This document shows positions 1 to 8,282 of a DNA stretch of 64,000 nt, piece after piece; within the stretch, counting starts at the first letter, position 1, and each line of letters starts with the position of its first letter. Source of the stretch: Fuerstiella sp. Its GTDB lineage: Bacteria; Planctomycetota; Planctomycetia; Planctomycetales; Planctomycetaceae. Below the pieces are notes generated by a model. That model ran no database searches and was not told the origin of the DNA. It saw nothing but the letters and a program-made list of their open reading frames with translations. A program made the translations under genes and the position numbers. Location of the stretch: the NCBI GenBank assembly GCA_022843805.1, contig JALHMY010000002.1, positions 62,001 through 126,000 of the forward strand. Reading direction: 5' to 3'.

Positions 1-684
1 CAGACGCTGAATTCATGGCCGAGGGATTCTGAAGGATATCCGACAGATCCGGATGAATGGAGACGTCGACAAACTGATCTGCGACTTCTGTATCTGGTTG
101 CCGATCGATCCAGTGACGCGGTGAGTGCGATTGAATCGTTACCTCCCGAGGAGCAGGAATTCTGGCAGTCTCTGATGCTGGCAATGACTTATTATCGCAG
201 TACGCCTCAATCCGGAAGTTCACGTGAAGAACTGATGGCTTCAACCGGCGATCAGCTGAAAGCGGCTGGACGACATGCATCGACATTGTCAGTGCTGTCG
301 ATCCGTCGAGTGGCGTTCTGCAGTGCCATTAACAGCTTCGGAAATATCGATGGTTTTCCGTCGGCCGATTTTAATCCGGGACAGCCCGTGCTGATCTATG
401 CGGAAATCGAGAACTTCCGTGCGGAGCGAACGGCTGAAGGCACGTGGCGATCCGACTTTTCAGCGGATCTGCACATCTGTCGCAACGATGAAACAGTGCC
501 GATCGAATCCATTCGCATCGGTGAAATCATTGATGAGTCGACGACTCCGAGAATGGACTACTTTCAGAGTTACGAACTGACCATTCCTCAACTTGCCAAA
601 GGCCATTATACAGCCAGAATCAGCCTTCGAGACAAAAACAGTCTGCAACGGGCATCGGCCGCTTTGGAATTCAACATTCGCTGA
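1..684 (+). CDS. hypothetical protein, 5'-truncated by window edge
   Basis: The reading frame is open from the first base of the window to the TGA at 682-684, so this is the C-terminal part of a longer protein. A GTG at 121 is possible, but upstream codons in the same frame read as plausible protein (RRQTDLRLLYLVADRSSDAV), so I treat it as a continuation. The visible part has a helical stretch (PPEEQEFWQSLMLAM) followed by a beta-rich C-terminal half that looks like an extracytoplasmic beta-sandwich (PGQPVLIYAEIENF, then HYTARISLRDK). I do not recognise a named family; long proteins of this general build are common in planctomycetes. Function unknown. Confidence 0.75.
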   Translation, partial: QTLNSWPRDSEGYPTDPDEWRRRQTDLRLLYLVADRSSDAVSAIESLPPEEQEFWQSLMLAMTYYRSTPQSGSSREELMASTGDQLKAAGRHASTLSVLSIRRVAFCSAINSFGNIDGFPSADFNPGQPVLIYAEIENFRAERTAEGTWRSDFSADLHICRNDETVPIESIRIGEIIDESTTPRMDYFQSYELTIPQLAKGHYTARISLRDKNSLQRASAALEFNIR

Positions 685-772
685 TGGCTCATGCCGCTTA
701 CATGACATGGCCTGAGCTGCGTCCGGAGACGCGACTCAGGCTCGTTTCATCGATATCGTCTGAAAAGCCAGC

Positions 773-1153
773 TCACAGTTGCAGCGTGCCGGGTTCGCCG
801 AAGGTTCGCCATTCCATCTGTGAAGGCTCGGCGACTTTACGGTAGCCAAGGCTTGTAACTACTTCCAGCACCTCACTCCAGGTCGGAAATGGACGACCGC
901 TCTTGCGTTTGTAATCGTCCATGGCCTTCATGAATTCGATTTCACCGGTTGAGTAATCACGTTCGCAGGTCGTTGGATCAATCTGGCGGCGTCGATCCTG
1001 ACGGCGTCGATCCGCGATTTCGCGGCGATCCTCAATGCTCATCACCGGGTCAGTGGTTGTTTCCTCAGCATCCTTCCGGGGGGCAACCGACGTCTGACGG
1101 CGTTTGATGGAGCGACGATCAGTGACAAGAACATCGGAGTCAAATTCCGACAT
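773..1153 (-). CDS. small basic hypothetical protein, paralogue A
   Basis: 126-residue protein. I chose the ATG at 1153 (MSEFDSDV) because an AGAAGG-like ribosome site lies about 9 nt upstream; a longer frame reaches 1249 without support. The middle is very rich in Arg and Asp ([14 protein letters not shown]) and probably disordered. The C-terminal 50 residues form a compact segment, [20 protein letters not shown] then [16 protein letters not shown]. The neighbour at 1507-1770 carries the same C-terminal segment, so the two are paralogues. Function unknown. The gene converges with the upstream edge gene. Confidence 0.7.
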   Translation of the reverse strand: MSEFDSDVLVTDRRSIKRRQTSVAPRKDAEETTTDPVMSIEDRREIADRRRQDRRRQIDPTTCERDYSTGEIEFMKAMDDYKRKSGRPFPTWSEVLEVVTSLGYRKVAEPSQMEWRTFGEPGTLQL

Positions 1154-1506
1154 GGAGTATACCCTTCTCGCGTTTGAGGGAAAAAAACGGAGCTCTATTT
1201 CGTGACGGGCAGCGGAACAATGCTGCTCAGTCGTGCTTTGAAGTACCATCGATTCAGTAAAGCTGACTCTGGAAGTCTCTGCTGAGCTGCGGGTGCTTCA
1301 ATATTGCACGTGAAATGCGGGTTGAGGAAAATAAGGGGGTTTGAGCGACCTGTTCCATAAAAGAAACATTAGTGGTCGTGGAAGAAAACCGATTAAATCG
1401 ATTGTAGTGGCGGGCCGCACGCCTCCGGTCACAATTTTCCGGAAACTGACTCATGCTTGTGTCGGGAAAAACACGAGGATGCCCGTTTCCAAGGGGAAAC
1501 AGACTG
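1154..1506. other. intergenic region, no gene seen
   Basis: About 350 bases between the two paralogous small genes. Short frames exist on both strands but have no ribosome site or recognisable protein. It probably holds the promoter of the 773-1153 gene. I see no repeat or convincing terminator. Confidence 0.5.
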
Positions 1507-1770
1507 CTATCGATTTTCGACGTTCTGACGAACATAACCGAGCGAAATCATCACATCGAAGAGTTCTTCAAAGGTAATGAATCGGCGTCGATGATGGATC
1601 TTGTAGTCATCCACGGCGTTGGCGAGTTCGGCAACTTCGGGACGGGCTGACCGATTTCCATCACGGAACTGTCGGCGTTCCATCTGGCTGCTTAGTACAC
1701 CTGGTTCACCTCGCCGTCGTTCCTGAAACACTGGCATTGACTCCGTCGCCTCCGCAACTGACTGATTCAT
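1507..1770 (-). CDS. small basic hypothetical protein, paralogue B
   Basis: 87-residue protein starting at ATG 1768-1770. The N-terminal half is charged (FQERRRGEPG), and the C-terminal half reads ANAVDDYKIHHRRRFITFEE then LFDVMISLGYVRQ. This aligns with the end of the product of 773-1153: DDYK, then RRF/RPF, a T-x-E-E/V-hydrophobic run and SLGY are shared. It is a shorter paralogue lacking most of the Arg-rich linker. Role unknown; a small globular module tied to a basic tail could bind nucleic acid, but that is inference only. Confidence 0.7.
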   Translation of the reverse strand: MNQSVAEATESMPVFQERRRGEPGVLSSQMERRQFRDGNRSARPEVAELANAVDDYKIHHRRRFITFEELFDVMISLGYVRQNVENR

Positions 1771-2077
1771 AAATCACTTCTCATTCTGTTTTGAGGATCT
1801 GGTTGCTGATGTGTTTTCCACACGAGCACAGTCTGGCCTGTGAACACATTCAATCCTGAACTGTTGGTTTGGATTACAGATGCCGCAAACAACTTTCGTT
1901 CATGCGGGATGAATTCCGGCTTCACAAAAATAGCCCGACGTCGCCTGAATCGATTTTCCCGCGCGTGATGATTTTTCGGGTATCGCTTTCCCGTATTAAT
2001 TGGTCACTCACCTGTGTTCAAAAGAATCGTCAGACTGGTATAACCCGTCCTTCCACCAGACGATCTCGTGGAACAGA
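1771..2077. other. divergent intergenic region upstream of gpsA
   Basis: About 300 bases between the divergent small gene and gpsA; probably holds both promoters. A frame beginning at 2000 runs into gpsA but adds 26 residues with no family resemblance. Nothing else recognised. Confidence 0.5.
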
Positions 2078-3121
2078 ATGATAAAAGTCGGGGATGAACA
2101 GGCTCAGGAGTTGAAGCAGGTGGATCAGACTTCCGTAGTCACTGTGCTTGGAGCGGGCGCTATGGGAACCGCCTGTGCCTTTGTGCTGGCTCAGAATCCC
2201 GGTCGAACCGTCAGGCTGTGGGCAAGAAATCCCGTTTTCGCTCTGGATATTCAGCAATCCCGCACAAACGCTCGTCTGTTGCCGGGCGTTTTTCTGCCTG
2301 CAAACGTGCAGGTGACATCCTGTTCGAAGGAAGCTTTGTATGGCAGCAGCGTGGCCGTTGTGTGCGTGCCAACTCGCGGACTGCGCGAAGCCAGTCGGCA
2401 ATGGTCTTCGCTGATTGGTGAGAATATCACTCTGGTCAGTGCGGTGAAGGGCATTGAGAATGGAACGCTGCACCGTCCCAGTCAGATTCTTCAGCAGCAA
2501 CTCGGCCAGCGTCCTGTCGTTGCACTGGGCGGGCCGTGTCATGCGGAAGAAGTCGCTCGCCGCCTGCCTGCCAGCATTGTGGCAGCATGCGATCAGCTGG
2601 AACATGCGGAATACGTTCAGAATCTTTTTTCAACCGACTTTTTGCGTGTCTATGCAAACTCTGATCTGATTGGAGTCGAACTCGCCGCTGCGCTGAAGAA
2701 TGTCATCGCGATTGCCGCTGGAATATCAGACGGTCTTCAATACGGTGACAATGCCAAAGCTGCCCTGATGACGAGGGGGCTTGCCGAAATGGTCAGGTTC
2801 GGACGCATCATGGGAGCTCACCCCGAGACGTTTTTTGGTCTCGCTGGTATCGGCGATCTGGCTGTCACCTGTGGAAGTCGCCACAGTCGTAATCGGGCAG
2901 TTGGGGAAATGCTCGGAAAAGGTCAGACGCTGGCAGAAATTGAAGCTTCAATGAACGCAGTTGCAGAAGGCGTCTTTACAGCTCGCAGCATCGTTGAAAT
3001 TGCCGAAAAGCATCACATTGATATGCCGATCGCCCGCGAAGTTTACCGGGTGATCTTCGAAGGAAAATCCCCGTCAATCGCGACTCAGCAACTGATGAAC
3101 CGACCTCTCAGAACCGAATAA
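2078..3121 (+). CDS. gpsA: NAD(P)-dependent glycerol-3-phosphate dehydrogenase
   Basis: Makes sn-glycerol-3-phosphate from dihydroxyacetone phosphate for phospholipid synthesis in the cytoplasm. The 347-residue product has the N-terminal Rossmann glycine motif VLGAGAMGTACAF (about residues 23-35; most family members have W where this has M). It also has the VSAVKGIE segment, the substrate/catalytic region AALKNVIAIAAGISDGL with the conserved lysine, TRGLAEM, and the GLAGIGDLAVTC motif. Length is normal. I start at ATG 2078 because the longer frame from 2000 adds an unrelated N-terminus. It converges with the minus-strand gene ending at 3159, so it is probably monocistronic. Confidence 0.95.
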   Translation: MIKVGDEQAQELKQVDQTSVVTVLGAGAMGTACAFVLAQNPGRTVRLWARNPVFALDIQQSRTNARLLPGVFLPANVQVTSCSKEALYGSSVAVVCVPTRGLREASRQWSSLIGENITLVSAVKGIENGTLHRPSQILQQQLGQRPVVALGGPCHAEEVARRLPASIVAACDQLEHAEYVQNLFSTDFLRVYANSDLIGVELAAALKNVIAIAAGISDGLQYGDNAKAALMTRGLAEMVRFGRIMGAHPETFFGLAGIGDLAVTCGSRHSRNRAVGEMLGKGQTLAEIEASMNAVAEGVFTARSIVEIAEKHHIDMPIAREVYRVIFEGKSPSIATQQLMNRPLRTE

Positions 3122-3158
3122 AGCAGTCAAAGAAATCGTCCGAGTCAGCAACTGTCGG

Positions 3159-4271
3159 TCAGCTGATACTCTCGATTCGTGTCGTTGCCGCTGTCGTGTA
3201 ATACTGACCAAAGCGGTTGGTGATAAAGCTGTCGAAAGGAATATCTTCCTGACGTACGAAGCCCTGCGAGGGAAGTTGCCCGGCGACGTGCAGATCAAGG
3301 GCCGCACAGATTCCCGCAGCTGTTGTGATCTGAATCGCGCCCCAGTGCTGGTCGCCGATCTGCTGATGATAAATTTTCCGAGCGTCACTGATCTGAACAA
3401 ACTGGCCGTTTCTCATTCCCGAAACTGTCACAAACGTAATCACAACATCCTGATAGGTTACCGGGATAGCGTCCTCAAGGATCTGCTTAAGCTGTTGCCG
3501 CTTCTCCGTCATTCTCAGATCATGCAGCAGAAAGTGCATCAGGTCGCGGTGTCCGAGATAACGAACCGTGCGATAATTCAGCTCACGCACTCTGCCCTGC
3601 ATCGACTCCGCGAGTGTGCCAAGCCCGCCGGAAGTGTTAAATGCCTCATACCGAACTCCGTCGAGTGAAAACTGCTCATAACCTTCCAGTGGCAGCACCT
3701 CCTGCAATCGTCCATTATGGATTGCTTCACACGGATTGCAGTACTCGTTGATCAGGCCGTCGGTTGACCAGGTAAGATTGTACTTCATCGCGTTGTTTGG
3801 ATATTGAGGCAATGCGCCGACTCGCATATGGACCCGGTCCAGCGTGTCAAACTTCTGTGCCAGATGGAACCCGGCGATTGATATAAAACCGGGAGCAAGT
3901 CCGCACTGCGGCATCAGTATCCGGCCTGACTGGCACTGTTCAGCAAGCGAACGGACGATTCTGGTTGTGGTGACATCTTCCGTGAGGTCAAAGTAGCTGG
4001 CCCCTGCGCTCACGGCTGCTCCTGCGATGGCAGGATTGCTGAAAAATGACAGTGCCGAGATGACCGAGTCGCGGCCCCGGATCAGCTGCAGCAGTCGCGA
4101 GGAGTCAGAAACATCCGCCACCACTGTTTCCACAGAGGCCAGTGTGGCCAGCTTCTGAAGTGCCTCGGGGCTGGAGTCGGCAACGAGCAGCTCGTAATCG
4201 CCCGTTTGCTTAAGAAACGCGGCGATCGTACGTCCAATTTTACCAGCGCCAAACAGAAGGACTCGGTGCAT
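3159..4271 (-). CDS. saccharopine dehydrogenase-like / lysine 6-dehydrogenase-like protein
   Basis: 370 residues with an N-terminal NAD(P)-binding Rossmann fold (VLLFGAGKIGRTIAAFL, residues 4-20) and an aspartate after strand beta-2 (LVADSS). The fold then follows the saccharopine dehydrogenase/lysine dehydrogenase pattern: SALSFFSNPAIAGAAVSAGA, YFDLTEDV and MPQCGLAPGFISIAG. In this family such enzymes act on saccharopine, L-lysine (6-dehydrogenase) or carboxynorspermidine. The GLAPG turn and overall length favour the lysine-dehydrogenase type, but the exact substrate cannot be read from sequence. The VOC-like gene 41 bases upstream on the same strand is probably co-transcribed, suggesting an amino-acid catabolic pair. 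Confidence 0.8.
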   Translation of the reverse strand: MHRVLLFGAGKIGRTIAAFLKQTGDYELLVADSSPEALQKLATLASVETVVADVSDSSRLLQLIRGRDSVISALSFFSNPAIAGAAVSAGASYFDLTEDVTTTRIVRSLAEQCQSGRILMPQCGLAPGFISIAGFHLAQKFDTLDRVHMRVGALPQYPNNAMKYNLTWSTDGLINEYCNPCEAIHNGRLQEVLPLEGYEQFSLDGVRYEAFNTSGGLGTLAESMQGRVRELNYRTVRYLGHRDLMHFLLHDLRMTEKRQQLKQILEDAIPVTYQDVVITFVTVSGMRNGQFVQISDARKIYHQQIGDQHWGAIQITTAAGICAALDLHVAGQLPSQGFVRQEDIPFDSFITNRFGQYYTTAATTRIESIS

Positions 4272-4312
4272 CGATTTCTAACTTCATTAAAGTACTTTGT
4301 TTGTACAGACTT

Positions 4313-5671
4313 CTACTTTTCCAGATTAAGAAATCGGGGATCTGTTTTTCGAATGATGTCATTGATGCCCGTCTGATTGAAGCCACGATAGCCATCATTT
4401 CGTTCCAGAATTTCCAGATGTGACCCAACAGCTCCCTCGCTCTCAAATCGCTTTGCCTGTTCGGCAGTAATCAATCCGGCCTGCAGAGCATTATGAATAC
4501 GATCGAGGCTGACCTTCCAGCGTTCTCCCTCTGTGAAGCACTGACGAAGGAAAGGGAAATCAGTAAACGGCTTCATACAACTGATGCCAAATGTCTCCAG
4601 CTGCCTGCGGGCTCCGTCGAAATCAAACTGACATTCGAGGTGGTGCATGCCGGCTTCAAAAAGTGCCTCACCGTGAAGAGCACACCACAGGCCAATCGTA
4701 CCGACCGAGTTCCGGGGAGGCAGCGGTGTGTGTGCAATGTCGCCGGTGATTTCGGTCGCATCGAGGTCCACGTCGGCGAAAATGACGATTCCGCAAACCG
4801 GATGTTCGAGAACCTGTGCACCCCAACCGGCTTCGGCTCCCGCATAAAATTGTTCACGGCACCGAAAACCCATGAATTCCAGCAGTTCCATCAGCCGGTG
4901 AAAAGCCGTGCGACTGCTTCGGTAAGTGTGATGATCATGATTTCCCCAGCCCAGCCCGAGAGCATTCTGGCGCATATACTGCACCTGCCCTGCCCGGTTT
5001 CTCGATTGCCAGTAGTCTCTTTCGCCTTCAAAAAACAGGTCACAGGCGACGTCTCTGCCGATTTGCTCACTGGCCCGGGCGAACAAATTATGGATCGCCG
5101 AAAAAGCTTCATTCTCAGATGCAAATCGTCGCGGTCGATGCCGAAACTGCTCACGAATTGTCAGCAGTTGCATCTTTTCCGCAGCAGACAATATTGGCGG
5201 TGGCGACTGAACATTGCAGCCATGATGTTCCACAGCGCCAAAACGAGCAGCGGAATCCGACTTGAAAAACGCAGTTCTCCACAAATCGAGCGGCAGGCCG
5301 CTTATGGAGAATTCAAAACGACTGCTGTTGGCGATCACAAAGTCGCTGACCGAGTCGACTCGAAGTATCAGGCTGTCACTGTCAGATATACAAACCGGCG
5401 GCAGCAGCGCCTTCGGGTGCCGAAACCACCCGTCCGATTGCTGCTGAAACCCGGCGTCGGCAATACCGTCAGCACGAGTAACATGCAGATGATCAATCCA
5501 GTCGGCAAGGCGACCGCCCGTGTGATTTCTTAGTAACTGTTCAAACTCCTCAATCAGCGGATTCAACAACCGGAATCGCTCTAACTGTCCGGAAATCCAA
5601 AGTGCACCCGCGGGTTGCGGCTGCCAGGCAGATATTGTCTGATTGAGTTCAGCGGATTGAAATGAAGTCAT
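4313..5671 (-). CDS. uncharacterised protein with VOC-like metal-binding features
   Basis: 452 residues from ATG 5671, preceded by AGGA at suitable spacing; a GTG 27 bases upstream is less well supported. The N-terminal half has DHLHV (about 95) and EHHGCNV; the C-terminal half has LGWGNHDHHTYRSSR followed by FMGFRCREQFYAGAEAGWGA and VCGIVIFADVDL. His-rich motifs followed by a glyoxalase-like strand pattern suggest the vicinal-oxygen-chelate superfamily with a bound divalent metal. The RHGAIR motif expected of the 2-oxoadipate dioxygenase HglS (DUF1338) is absent, so I do not call it HglS. It is coupled to the lysine/saccharopine-dehydrogenase-like gene downstream. Substrate unknown. Confidence 0.65.
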   Translation of the reverse strand: MTSFQSAELNQTISAWQPQPAGALWISGQLERFRLLNPLIEEFEQLLRNHTGGRLADWIDHLHVTRADGIADAGFQQQSDGWFRHPKALLPPVCISDSDSLILRVDSVSDFVIANSSRFEFSISGLPLDLWRTAFFKSDSAARFGAVEHHGCNVQSPPPILSAAEKMQLLTIREQFRHRPRRFASENEAFSAIHNLFARASEQIGRDVACDLFFEGERDYWQSRNRAGQVQYMRQNALGLGWGNHDHHTYRSSRTAFHRLMELLEFMGFRCREQFYAGAEAGWGAQVLEHPVCGIVIFADVDLDATEITGDIAHTPLPPRNSVGTIGLWCALHGEALFEAGMHHLECQFDFDGARRQLETFGISCMKPFTDFPFLRQCFTEGERWKVSLDRIHNALQAGLITAEQAKRFESEGAVGSHLEILERNDGYRGFNQTGINDIIRKTDPRFLNLEK

Positions 5672-6023
5672 TTTTGTTATCCTGAAGAAGTCGATCACGG
5701 AACTTAATCACAGCTGATTCAGGAATTTGCCGTTCGCTCATGGCCAGAAAGGCAGGTTGAGCCGGTCGCACGCCTGATGTCAAAGCCTGTAACTCATTAC
5801 GATGTTGCTGGAATCGATTTTGCCGGGAATGCGGGCCGAATACGGACCGCATTCCCGGCAGAATCGGACCAATACACATCATACAGTTCCCGATGACAGC
5901 GATCGCTTCAGATCCTGAAAAATCCGCTTTCTGTGAGCATCATGACTCGACGAATAAAAGAATGCTGCGCGACACGGCTGTCGTTTCGCACCTCAATGCA
6001 GGGATTTCGCAGGAAGACGCAGG
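5672..6023. other. intergenic region with a strong hairpin
   Basis: About 350 bases between divergent genes. Apart from the perfect hairpin at 5821-5860, listed separately, I see no gene. A 77-codon frame on the minus strand overlaps the hairpin and looks accidental. Confidence 0.5.
5821..5860. repeat. perfect 14-bp inverted repeat (hairpin)
   Basis: TGCCGGGAATGCGG at 5821-5834 is exactly complementary to CCGCATTCCCGGCA at 5847-5860, with a 12-base loop. There is no T-run on either side, so it is not a classical intrinsic terminator. It lies between the divergent 4313-5671 and 6024-6578 genes, so it could be a regulatory site or a single copy of a dispersed palindrome. Confidence 0.75.
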
Positions 6024-6578
6024 ATGCGACGCTTTTTCCCAATTGCTGTTTACGTAGCGGCGGTACTTGCCGGTCAGCTTTCCGTTAACTCGCAGGAACC
6101 CGAGGCACGGCCTATACCAGTGCCGGAGCTTGTCCCCGACGTCACGGATGCGCCGCCAGTCAAGCTTCCGGAACGTCCTTACGGCTCGTATCCGGTTGAA
6201 GGTCCGTCAGAAAATTTTAACGGATTTTCGGTACACAGGTTATCTCCGGACCTAGGTGCTCCCGGTGGTCCGTCCCATGGCTTCTTCCATTTCATGATGC
6301 CCATGGATAAGTACACATCCTGGTACCGTCCAAAAGCCGCAACACTGACTTCAGGGCAGCGATGTGCGCCCGACCCATTTCGTCCCCGGGGATTTGGACA
6401 TCTGTTCGCACGGCCCTGCGATGACCATCGCATGGAATATGCACCTTATGTGCTGAGCGATGGTTCTTCACAATACGGGCCATCTTATATTGCGCACCAG
6501 CCTGATCCGCAATGTGATGACTGTGATCCAACTGTTCGCCATGGTCGCCATCGTGGTAACTGCCGGAACTGCGATTAA
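6024..6578 (+). CDS. small secreted protein with a Cys-rich C-terminus
   Basis: 184 residues. The N-terminus MRRFFPIAVYVAAVLAGQLS is a typical Sec signal peptide, likely cut near residue 23. The mature protein is Pro/Gly-rich without obvious domains and ends in a cysteine/histidine cluster (CDDCDPTVRHGRHRGNCRNC, about residues 164-183), which could bind metal or form disulfides. The start is supported by a GGAAG-like site about 8 bases upstream. I do not recognise a family. It stands alone, followed by a 108-bp dispersed repeat. Confidence 0.7.
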   Translation: MRRFFPIAVYVAAVLAGQLSVNSQEPEARPIPVPELVPDVTDAPPVKLPERPYGSYPVEGPSENFNGFSVHRLSPDLGAPGGPSHGFFHFMMPMDKYTSWYRPKAATLTSGQRCAPDPFRPRGFGHLFARPCDDHRMEYAPYVLSDGSSQYGPSYIAHQPDPQCDDCDPTVRHGRHRGNCRNCD

Positions 6579-6594
6579 GTCATGGCCTGGTGCC

Positions 6595-6702
6595 TTGTCA
6601 GGCTTTGAATTTCGGGGAGTGGACCTTGCTGAAGGTCCTGCAGCAAGGGGATCATTAGCAGGATCCACTACCTCCAACCCGAAATCTTTATTCTGACGGA
6701 GC
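6595..6702. repeat. 108-bp dispersed palindromic element, copy 1
   Basis: The same element, same length and orientation, recurs at 24950-25057. Its centre is an imperfect inverted repeat: an arm around GTGGACCTTGCTGAAGG pairs with an arm around ATTAGCAGGATCCAC, with a loop near TGCAGCAAGG. Flanks TTTGAATTTCGG on the left and CTCCAACCC...CTGACGGAGC on the right are shared with copy 2. This copy lies between the convergent 6024-6578 gene and murA, where it could also act as a termination hairpin. Confidence 0.85.
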
Positions 6703-6703
6703 G

Positions 6704-8158
6704 CTAGGGGAAGGCTGTCTGGTTCGGTTGCCGAGATGTAGCCAGTCCAGTCCTGTCCCTGAAATGGGGTGCTGGAACTGGTTCACCTGGCACAGGTCCA
6801 CCTGGAACTGGTTCCTGCAGTCTCTGAATACGAGCGCCCAGATGGCTGAGCCTCGTTTCGAAGGCCGAGTATCCCCGATCAAGATGATGCACCTGCCGGA
6901 CGGATGAGATTCCACGTGCGGCGAGAGCGGCGAGTACGAGAGCCGCACTGGCTCTTAAATCGGTCGCCCACACTACAGCACCATGAAGTTCCTTCACTCC
7001 GCGGATTTTGGCCGTCCCGCCGCTGACCTGAATATCAGCTCCCATTCGCTGCAGTTCCCGCTGATGAAGGAAACGATCCGGGAACACATGGTCTGTGACA
7101 CAGCTGACACCCGGAACCAGAGTGAGCAGTGCCGTCAGCTGAGCCTGTGCGTCGGTAGGCCATCCGGGAAAGGGCAACGCTGAAACCCTGATCGGCGACA
7201 AACTGCGAGGGACACTGAAGCGAAGGGTGGAGTGGTTACTCAGCGAATGCGAACTCAAAGTGCACTGGTCTGCGGATACAGAATCGGATGCCGGGTTCGT
7301 TAGATTGTAAATCTCCACTCCGCATTCCCGAAGAACATTCAGAATCGCGTGCATATCCCCCACAGGTGCATTGTGCAGAACAATTTCGCCGCCAGTAATC
7401 GCGGCAGCGATTCCCAGTGTGGCAGCTTCAATGCGGTCCGAGATAATCGTATGCGAAACCTGATGAAGCCGATCAACACCGATGATTTCTATTACCGAAG
7501 TTCCAAGCCCCTGAATTCTGGCTCCCGCTGAATTCAGGAAGTTTCCGAGGTTGGCAACTTCCGGTTCACACGCGGCCGATCGAATTACCGTTCGGCCTGT
7601 TGCCAGCGTGGCTGCCGCCATCACGTTGCAGGTCCCTGTGACAGTACTTCCCTGTGGGCCGCTCAGACAAATGTCCGCTCCCCTGAGTCGGGCCGCTTTT
7701 CCAATAACCCAGCCGTTATCCAGTCGCAGGTCGGCTCCAAGAGCTGCGAGACCCTTCAGATGCAGATCGATCGGTCGTTTACCGATATTGCATCCTCCGG
7801 GCAGAGCCACCTGAGCCGTCCCGCAGCGAGCCAGCAATGGTCCAAGGACACACACTCCTGCCCGCATCTGCCGCACAAGGTCTGATGGTGCAACCGCGCT
7901 GGAGATTTGACAGGCATTAATCAGGAGTTCCTGACCTGCTCCGGGGAAACTCGGCGGGCGGCATTCAACGGAGACCCCCATGGACCTCAGTAACTGCGTC
8001 ATGGTCCACACATCCTGGAGCGCGGGCACACGGCCTAATGTTACTGGCTCCCCGATCATGATCGAGGCGGCCATAACAGGCAGCGCTGCGTTCTTGGATC
8101 CTTCCACGGTGATCTCGCCGCGCAGGGGGTAACCTCCTTCAATGGCGAACATCTCCAT
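6704..8158 (-). CDS. murA: UDP-N-acetylglucosamine 1-carboxyvinyltransferase
   Basis: First committed step of peptidoglycan synthesis: transfers enolpyruvate from PEP to UDP-GlcNAc. From ATG 8158 the protein has 484 residues, longer than the usual 420. The active-site lysine is at 22 (VEGSKNAALP) and the PEP-binding cysteine at 123 (LPGGCNIGKRPIDLH), so it should be fosfomycin-sensitive in principle. The catalytic aspartate is in PGWPTDAQAQ (336). Extra length comes from a Ser-rich insert at about 285-316 and a Pro/Gly tail with repeated PVPG/PVPA units after about 445. ATG 8158 has an AAGGGA site; an in-frame ATG at 8230 lacks one. It lies downstream of prmC on the same strand. Confidence 0.93.
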   Translation of the reverse strand: MEMFAIEGGYPLRGEITVEGSKNAALPVMAASIMIGEPVTLGRVPALQDVWTMTQLLRSMGVSVECRPPSFPGAGQELLINACQISSAVAPSDLVRQMRAGVCVLGPLLARCGTAQVALPGGCNIGKRPIDLHLKGLAALGADLRLDNGWVIGKAARLRGADICLSGPQGSTVTGTCNVMAAATLATGRTVIRSAACEPEVANLGNFLNSAGARIQGLGTSVIEIIGVDRLHQVSHTIISDRIEAATLGIAAAITGGEIVLHNAPVGDMHAILNVLRECGVEIYNLTNPASDSVSADQCTLSSHSLSNHSTLRFSVPRSLSPIRVSALPFPGWPTDAQAQLTALLTLVPGVSCVTDHVFPDRFLHQRELQRMGADIQVSGGTAKIRGVKELHGAVVWATDLRASAALVLAALAARGISSVRQVHHLDRGYSAFETRLSHLGARIQRLQEPVPGGPVPGEPVPAPHFRDRTGLATSRQPNQTAFP

Positions 8159-8282
8159 GTGCCCGGATTCCCTTCCGACGTCGGCGTTTGCCGTGGCCTG
8201 AGTCTGCTTACTGATTCTGCCCGGTGGCATCCCAAAATCGTTTGGTGAGTCGACGATTTTCAGTGCGCTGGCTGACTGTAGT

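Noticed and set aside
4493-5533. 346-codon plus-strand frame antisense to the VOC-like gene
   Set aside because: The minus frame has a ribosome site, operon partner and motif pattern.
4313-5671. HglS (2-oxoadipate dioxygenase) annotation
   Set aside because: Length and VOC-like motifs fit loosely, but the RHGAIR segment of DUF1338 is missing.
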